15,000 nucleotides of DNA from Chrysomallon squamiferum (lineage: Eukaryota; Mollusca; Gastropoda; Neomphalida; Peltospiridae): assembly GCA_012295275.1 (NCBI GenBank), contig CM022674.1:6763936-6778935 (forward strand). The letters run 5' to 3'. This document shows positions 12,954 to 15,000 of this stretch, piece after piece (within the stretch, counting starts at the first letter, position 1; each line of letters starts with the position of its first letter). A model generated the notes under the pieces. That model searched no databases, was not told the origin of the DNA, and was given only the letters and a program-made list of their open reading frames with translations. The position numbers and the translations under genes are program-made.

Positions 12954-14550
12954 TGCTGTTGTTGTTATTATTATTATTATTATCATTATTATTATTACTA
13001 CTGTTCTTATTATTATTGTCATCATTATTATTATTATTACTACTGTTGTTATTATTATTATTATTATTACTGTTGTTATTATTATTATCATCATCATCAT
13101 CATCATCATCATTATTATTATTATTATTATTACTGTTGTTATTATTATTATTATAATTATTATTATTATTATTGTTGTAGTTGTTATTATTACTATTATT
13201 ACGGCAGTTTAAAACATAATGTTTAATATGTTAATGTGATATTGTATGAAGAAATGTTAACATGTTTCAAAATTTTTATTTATTGTTATTTTTTTTAACA
13301 ATAGTTGACTTACAGGCGGGTAACGACAGTTTGTATTATTTATAGATATCAGCATGTAAAATCACATTAAGTAATAGTTACTTTATGTAAAATCACAGTA
13401 AGTAATAATCACTTTATGTAAAATCTCTATAAATAATAATCACTTCATGTAAAAATCATTGTAAATAATCATTATTTTATGTAAAATCACTATAAATGAT
13501 AATCACTTTGTGTTAAATCACTATAAGTAACAATAACGTCATGTAAAATCACTATAAATACTAATCACTTTGTATAAAATCACTATAAGTAACAATCAGT
13601 TTATGTAAAATCACTAAACTTAATAATAACTTTATGTAAAATCACTGTAAGTAATAATCAGTTTAGGTACAATCACTTCTAAAAATTACTTTATCTAATT
13701 TACTTTATGTATTCATCATTTCACATAAAATCATTGTTATACAAAATTCAATTAAAATGACATCATAACGTAAAAATAGGTATTAGTTCACTACATGCAA
13801 ATATCACGTTACATAAAATAATGTAAAATTTATTTTACATGAAATTACATGTAAAATAAATATTTGATAGATCACTACATGATAATATTTATGACTTCAC
13901 ACAAAACTGTGTAAAAATTACTTTATCACTACATGTTAAAATTATTTAGCATAAAGTCATTACTAAGGTTTAGTGTTTTGTGGAAATATCACATGAGATA
14001 CTCTTTTCGCGTTTAGAGATTTCACAAAAAAACCCAGCATCACATGAGAAATTTCACATTTTTTTGTCCCTTCAGGAAGTTTTTTTTATTGAATGTGTGG
14101 GAAATTAATATTTTAATTTATAATGAAACTGTCACGCAAGTTTTACTTTTTTAATCTTTACACTGATTTAAAAAAAAAAAAAAATGTCACCACATAACAT
14201 ATTCTTTTTCAATGACTTTTATTTAAAGAGAAAGAATACAAAAACCTAAATAATAAGAAAAACAATGTGTAAAAATTCCTTTCGAAAAAAAAATGTATTT
14301 TTTTATTTAATAATCTACATAATTACTTATAAATAAAATAATTTTGATCGGTGATATTAACTAACTAATGAGATGAATACGCACGTGTATTTTGTTGCTA
14401 CAGACAACTGGAGACCCAGTCATGCAGGGTTGTTTCTACCCGTTCGACGACACCATCCTCATCACCTACGGCAAAGGTCATCTGTTTTTCTGGAAACTCG
14501 ACTGGGACAAGAACAAGATTTGGAGAGACAAGAAAAGTGGACTGACCGAG
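4647..14550 (+). CDS. Doublecortin-domain EMAP-like protein (DCX-DCX-HELP-WD40), eleven exons, 3' end outside window
   Basis: Predicted microtubule-associated protein built by joining eleven exons, 863 codons with no internal stop and matching splice phases (0,2,0,1,1,2,2,0,0,0,0). Seen: a low-complexity N-terminus (1-360), a DCX domain with the RVIFYRNGD signature (about 361-440), a second DCX (about 480-565, ending in LIACGEEK), a Ser/Gly/Arg linker, the HELP motif with LDWVYGYNG (671-679) and QRYYLGHTEEITC (713-725), then WD40 blades with HVRIWD, VIDDSDKHVLSVWE and GKGHLFFWKLD. Known: DCX and HELP/EMAP domains bind tubulin or microtubules; Drosophila DCX-EMAP has this arrangement and works in ciliated mechanosensory cells. 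Inferred: a cytoskeletal, probably ciliary or neuronal protein. The N-terminal trimerising coiled coil of EML1-4 is not visible. EMAP propellers normally have many more blades, so a large C-terminal part is missing past the window edge. The closest alternative, a plain EML, is excluded by the DCX pair. Confidence 0.9.
5717..5763. repeat. Interrupted hairpin downstream of exon 1
   Basis: ATTTGTTT (5717-5724) pairs with AAACAAAT (5756-5763), and inside it CGTTCACT (5729-5736) pairs with AGTGAACG (5742-5749) around a GAGCG loop. AACAAA-TTCG-TTTGTT at the 3' arm offers a competing stem. Purpose unknown. Confidence 0.75.
5806..6090. repeat. Tandem repeat of about 120 bp with AAT and GAT triplets
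   Basis: The block GTATTAATAATAA recurs at 5821, 5939 and 6063 (spacing 118 and 124). Between them lie matching GAT runs, TTTGATAAAGAT, GACAAGAG and AACAAATAAAC..AATAAATTAA..TTTTCTTTTTATAAT segments. This indicates a duplicated unit, not independent triplet tracts. Confidence 0.85.
6523..6660. repeat. (CT)37 followed by CTGT/CTAT microsatellite
   Basis: Pure CT for 74 nt (6523-6596), then GTCT/ATCT tetranucleotides to about 6660. It lies in intron 1. Confidence 0.97.
7089..7190. repeat. A19, (ATT)n and T17 composite tract before exon 2
   Basis: Poly(A) at 7089-7107, ATT repeats at 7109-7122 and 7131-7174, T run at 7174-7190. The tract lies about 70 bp upstream of the exon 2 acceptor. Confidence 0.95.
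7263..7333 (+). CDS. Exon 2: short acidic linker exon (residues 320-342)
   Basis: A 71-nt exon between a good acceptor (TTGTTGTTACAG, ending at 7262) and a consensus donor (AAG|GTAAGA at 7334). It reads NESLPPQTSEDEDDVSDKGE and then GNR, leaving two bases that complete an Arg codon with exon 3. The acidic composition continues the end of exon 1. No domain is visible. The call rests on splice signals, phase agreement on both sides and higher GC than the surrounding introns; transcript data would settle it. The preceding 80 bases are an (ATT)n tract followed by 17 T, which supplies the pyrimidine tract. Confidence 0.72.
7334..7877 (+). other. Intron 2 with TA, CA and CTAT microsatellites
   Basis: 544 nt. 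CATA/TA repeats at 7350-7450, TA/CA/TA compound at 7480-7560, and TTAT/CTAT tetranucleotides at about 7690-7876, purest at 7733-7790. The last array runs directly into the exon 3 acceptor and forms its pyrimidine-rich tract. No gene. Confidence 0.85.
7878..8469 (+). CDS. Exon 3: first doublecortin domain and most of the second (residues 343-540)
   Basis: The largest domain-bearing exon, 592 nt, from acceptor TTTATTATAG (ending at 7877) to donor CCG|GTTTGT. Residues 361-440 match the ubiquitin-like DCX fold: RRVIFYRNGDPNFKG at the first strand, the LMNDLSSLIETPSGVEYIF helix/strand segment, then a Gly-Lys hairpin and TYIVSS. A basic spacer (441-479) follows. DCX2 begins at KKPRVFTIVSN and contains NFEDIMADIADMI and PPLRALYQMGD, and is interrupted by intron 3 after Pro540. 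Tandem DCX repeats with an N-type and a C-type member are typical of DCX/DCLK proteins and of DCX-EMAP. The domain contacts tubulin at the junction of protofilaments. Two TGACGTCA palindromes lie in this exon. Confidence 0.93.
8470..8745 (+). other. Intron 3, almost open reading frame, with (CT)n(CA)n
   Basis: 276 nt, a multiple of three, phase 0. It contains (TC)37 at 8569-8642 followed by (CA)9 to 8659. Read in the exon 3 frame it stays open until a TGA at 8740-8742, directly before the final CAG. Confidence 0.85.
8569..8659. repeat. (TC)37(CA)9 compound microsatellite
   Basis: 74 nt of TC followed directly by CA, inside intron 3. Complementary to the (GA)n array at 9790-9867. Confidence 0.98.
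8746..8923 (+). CDS. Exon 4: end of the second doublecortin domain and linker (residues 541-599)
   Basis: A 178-nt exon from acceptor TTGACAG (ending at 8745) to a perfect donor G|GTAAGT. The first 25 residues (IESLTTLFRDCKDGDTLIACGEEK) finish the DCX2 fold. The DGDTLIACG element corresponds to the last strand, which in DCX proteins reads like 'DVFIACGPEKF'. It is followed by a Pro/Ser/Gly/Arg-rich, probably unstructured linker. Entry is phase 0 and exit phase 1, so skipping this exon alone would shift the frame. Confidence 0.93.
8924..9485 (+). other. Intron 4
   Basis: 562 nt, AT-rich, with a TGACGTCA at 8943-8950, T22 at 9097-9118, A-rich runs near 9285-9310 and 9400, and TTTATTTATT before the acceptor. 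No gene seen. Confidence 0.85.
9486..9632 (+). CDS. Exon 5: Ser/Arg linker and start of the HELP region (residues 600-648)
   Basis: A 147-nt exon in phase 1/1, from acceptor ATAATCAG to donor AAAG|GTAAGT. It reads a Ser-Gly-Arg linker with IYDVSPTRTSRGG, then KSWNDATIRVKVNGKFK, the beginning of the hydrophobic EML-like protein (HELP) region. Its donor is the first of three nearly identical GTRAGT sites spaced exactly 25 bp apart. Being a multiple of three with equal phases, the exon could be skipped without a frameshift. That would remove the linker and the first HELP strand. Confidence 0.9.
9631..9704 (+). repeat. 25-bp tandem repeat, three copies, carrying the exon 5 splice donor
   Basis: The unit AGGTAAGTTTTAAAACTGAATTTAA starts at 9631, 9656 and 9681 with a single change (GTGAGT in copy 2). 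Each copy carries a complete donor-like AAAG|GTRAGT, at 9633, 9658 and 9683. Copy 1 spans the true exon/intron edge, as judged from the HELP reading frame. Confidence 0.95.
9633..10016 (+). other. Intron 5 with triplicated donor and (AG)n
   Basis: 384 nt. It begins with two extra copies of the donor-bearing 25-bp repeat and contains a 78-nt (GA)n array at 9790-9867. Confidence 0.85.
9790..9867. repeat. (GA)39 microsatellite
   Basis: 78 nt of uninterrupted GA in intron 5. Confidence 0.98.
10017..10092 (+). CDS. Exon 6: middle of HELP motif (residues 649-673, part of 674)
   Basis: A 76-nt exon from acceptor TTTACTTGCAG to the donor GT|GTATCCTTTT. It reads EFYPPTVTYYDDDG and then AKPDKTLKLDW, with the Val674 codon split 2+1 by the following intron. 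The phase-2 boundary is forced, because only joining after 10092 to 10634 gives the HELP consensus LDWVYGYNG. The downstream donor is U12-type, described separately. Confidence 0.9.
10093..10633 (+). other. Intron 6: candidate U12-type (minor spliceosome) GT-AG intron
   Basis: The intron starts GTATCCTTTT (10093-10102), an exact match to the minor-spliceosome 5' splice-site consensus RTATCCTTT. It ends with CTACCTTGAC AACATCTTCAG: CCTTGAC at 10616-10622 fits the U12 branch consensus TTCCTTRAY at 8 of 9 positions, with the branch A (10621) 12 nt from the intron end, the usual U12 spacing. There is no long polypyrimidine tract before the AG, also typical. The interior (10120-10560) is very AT-rich, with many TATAATATA-type short palindromes and no gene. 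Confidence 0.85.
10634..10786 (+). CDS. Exon 7: core HELP motif and entry to the WD40 propeller (residues 675-724)
   Basis: A 153-nt exon, phase 2/2, from acceptor ATCTTCAG to donor GTG|GTACGT. It encodes YGYNGNDPRSALLVLPDTGE, LVYYISFVVVLFDKATATQ and RYYLGHTEEIT. This matches the EML/EMAP HELP segment (WVYGYRG..C R.N.Y.LPTGE.VYF.A.V.VL......QRHYLGHT) nearly position for position. In EML1 the HELP region forms the hydrophobic core between the two beta-propellers of the TAPE fold. The GHTEEI end is the start of WD40 blade 1. Confidence 0.95.
10787..11446 (+). other. Intron 7 with triplet-repeat array
   Basis: 660 nt. Unique AT-rich sequence to about 11220, then a compound array of ACT, TTC, GCT, ATT, GTT and GTC triplets at 11253-11430 ending shortly before exon 8. 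No gene seen. Confidence 0.85.
11447..11516 (+). CDS. Exon 8: WD40 blade 1 (residues 725-748)
   Basis: A 70-nt exon from acceptor TCTGATTTCAG to donor GAC|GTAAGT. The bases complete Cys725 and then read MVLLPDGDKIATGQQSGK and TAAED. The IATGQ.SG element is the hallmark of the first blade of EML proteins (IATGQ.AG). Small but well supported by phase and family match. A triplet-repeat array ends about 15-20 bp upstream. Confidence 0.92.
11517..12013 (+). other. Intron 8 with triplet-repeat array abutting the acceptor
   Basis: 497 nt. From 11731 to 12008 almost everything is interrupted triplets: (ACT)n first, then ATT, TTG, TCA and GTT, with palindromic ATCATGATCAT-like pieces. The array touches the exon 9 acceptor. 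Confidence 0.85.
12014..12115 (+). CDS. Exon 9: end of WD40 blade 1 and start of blade 2 (residues 749-782)
   Basis: A 102-nt phase 0/0 exon from acceptor CTATTACAAG to donor GAA|GTACGT. It reads AHVRIWDGQSLSTYYVIGLG then AFSHGVLSIAFSQE. HVR[IV]WD and the IGLG.F..GV.....FS pattern are conserved in EMAP/EML propellers, so the identification is firm. The acceptor AAG is weaker than CAG and follows directly on an (ATT)-derived tract. Confidence 0.92.
12116..12721 (+). other. Intron 9 with (GT)23, (TA)n and dispersed repeat copy
   Basis: 606 nt. (GT)23 at 12419-12464, (TA)n at 12537-12561, and between and after them copy A of a dispersed repeat shared with intron 11. No gene. Confidence 0.85.
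12464..12660 (+). repeat. Dispersed repeat, copy A
   Basis: Shares TCTCCAAAGAAA, a TATGAAACGAAACAGTCTAAA-like block, CCGTC, a TAATGAAG.ATAACACAA block and CAGTTTAAAAA, in the same order, with 14830-14970. Copy A is longer because (TA)n and T-rich sequence interrupt its middle. Confidence 0.8.
12722..12817 (+). CDS. Exon 10: WD40 blade 2 (residues 783-814)
   Basis: A 96-nt phase 0/0 exon from acceptor GCTGTTTTTCAG to donor GGG|GTAGGT. It reads IDSDLMLVIDDSDKHVLSVW and then EYKNEKCLAQTG. The VIDDS..H.L[ST]VW motif is the EML blade-2 signature. A 1.6-kb repeat-filled intron follows. Confidence 0.92.
12918..13207. repeat. Compound ATT/GTT/CTG/CAT triplet array
   Basis: About 290 nt of triplets. 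ACTGTTGTTATTATTATT recurs several times (for example near 13040, 13070 and 13130), so there is a higher-order repeat above the triplet level. Includes (CAT)8-like TCATCATCATC near 13088-13112. Confidence 0.95.
13354..13695 (+). repeat. 31-bp minisatellite, eleven copies
   Basis: The unit is close to ATGTAAAATCACTATAAGTA followed by ATAATCACTTT. Copies start at 13354, 13385, 13416, 13447, 13479, 13510, 13541, 13572, 13603, 13634 and 13665, so the period is 31 bp except for one 32-bp step. Copies differ by several substitutions. Diverged ATGTAAAAT-like pieces continue to about 13960. Confidence 0.95.
14404..14550 (+). CDS. Exon 11: WD40 blade 3 (residues 815-863), last exon in window
   Basis: A 147-nt phase 0/0 exon from acceptor TTGTTGCTACAG to donor GAG|GTAGCA. 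It reads TTGDPVMQGCFYPFDDTILI, TYGKGHLFFWKLDWDKNKIW, then RDKKSGLTE. The F.P.D...I.T.GK.H..FW pattern is the EML blade-3 signature. The donor is less canonical (GTAGCA) but is the only one that keeps the frame near the loss of coding composition. The gene continues beyond 15000. Confidence 0.9.
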
Positions 14551-14582
14551 GTAGCAAACAATTTTTATAAATTTAATTTTTA

Positions 14583-14619
<37 letters not shown>

Positions 14620-15000
14620 ATTAACAACAAAACAAACACCAACAACAAAAATCATAAAAACAAATATAACGATAAAACCATTAAAAATATATATATATAT
14701 ATATATATACATGTACATTTATATCTCTCTGTATATGTATGTATGTATCTTTGTATGTATATAGGTATGTATGTATGTATGTATATATGAATACACACGC
14801 ATACACAAACAAACGCATATATGCATCTATCTCCAAAGAAAGATATAATTTCAAAGTTCACATTTTATGATACAAAACGAAACAGTCTAAAAATGAATTT
14901 GTCATTTACCGTCCATCATAATCAATAATGAAGTATAACACAATAACAAAGACAGTACAGTTTAAAAAAAACTAGATGAAAATTATTATAATTGTTCACA
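14551..15000 (+). other. Start of intron 11, microsatellites and dispersed repeat copy B
   Basis: (ATT)n at 14586-14618, (AT)n at 14687-14709, TGTA/TA repeats at about 14733-14790, then copy B of the dispersed repeat. The intron continues past the window. Confidence 0.8.
14830..14970 (+). repeat. Dispersed repeat, copy B
   Basis: Same order of shared blocks as 12464-12660 without the central (TA)n. Both copies are immediately preceded by a microsatellite, (GT)n for A and TGTA/CA-type for B, which suggests the element carries or seeds simple repeats. Element type unknown; no coding capacity. Confidence 0.8.

Larger units (their letters stand above)
12818..14403 (+). other. Intron 10, repeat-filled
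   Basis: 1586 nt. TTTA repeats at 12825-12875, a compound ATT/CTG/GTT/CAT array at 12918-13207, an eleven-copy 31-bp minisatellite at 13354-13695 and its decayed tail to about 13960, then AT-rich sequence with A-runs. The reading frames across it come from the repeats. No gene. Confidence 0.85.

Noticed and set aside
12737-13226. Poly-Leu, poly-Tyr and poly-His open frames running through the ATT array
   Set aside because: They are read-through of exon 10 and of triplet repeats past a clear donor at 12818.
13354-13695. Regular array looking like a CRISPR
   Set aside because: There are no distinct spacers: the whole 31-bp unit repeats, and the context is an intron of an animal gene.

Overview
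The window is AT-rich eukaryotic (metazoan) DNA. It holds the 5' part of one intron-split, plus-strand gene in a landscape crowded with microsatellites. The gene encodes a tandem-doublecortin / HELP / WD40 microtubule-binding protein, the architecture of Drosophila DCX-EMAP (a 'CG42247-like' echinoderm-microtubule-associated-protein-like protein). Long (AG)n/(CT)n, (ATT)n, (CTAT)n and (TGTA)n arrays with spliceosomal introns of 0.3-1.7 kb suggest a marine invertebrate such as a mollusc or crustacean. The sequence alone does not fix the taxon.

Layout. Bases 1-4646 have no supportable coding region: degenerate AAT/GAT repeats, a 32-nt poly(A), T-rich tracts, a weak TATA/CRE-like promoter candidate near 1760-1800, two very long (AG)n arrays (2743-2847 and 2949-3133), and a small hairpin at 4222-4245. 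Bases 4647-14550 carry eleven coding exons whose splice phases all close: 4647-5603, 7263-7333, 7878-8469, 8746-8923, 9486-9632, 10017-10092, 10634-10786, 11447-11516, 12014-12115, 12722-12817 and 14404-14550. Together they give 2589 nt, or 863 codons, open throughout. Intron 11 begins at 14551 and the rest of the WD40 region lies beyond the window.

The protein has a disordered, basic/acidic N-terminal region of unknown function (residues 1 to about 360), DCX1 (about 361-440), DCX2 (about 480-565), a Ser/Gly/Arg linker, the HELP motif (about 637-712), and then the first two to three WD40 blades of the EMAP propeller. DCX and HELP/EMAP modules both bind tubulin or microtubules, so the protein is predicted to sit on axonemal or other stable microtubules. 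In Drosophila the family member acts in mechanosensory cilia.

Most notable features: intron 6, inside the HELP codons, has the hallmarks of a minor (U12-type) intron. The exon 5 donor has been copied three times in a 25-bp tandem repeat. Complementary (CT)n and (AG)n arrays flank exons 4-5. Introns 9 and 11 share a diverged interspersed repeat. Intron 10 contains an eleven-copy 31-bp minisatellite. I found no prokaryotic-type system, CRISPR array, tRNA, rRNA or intact transposon.
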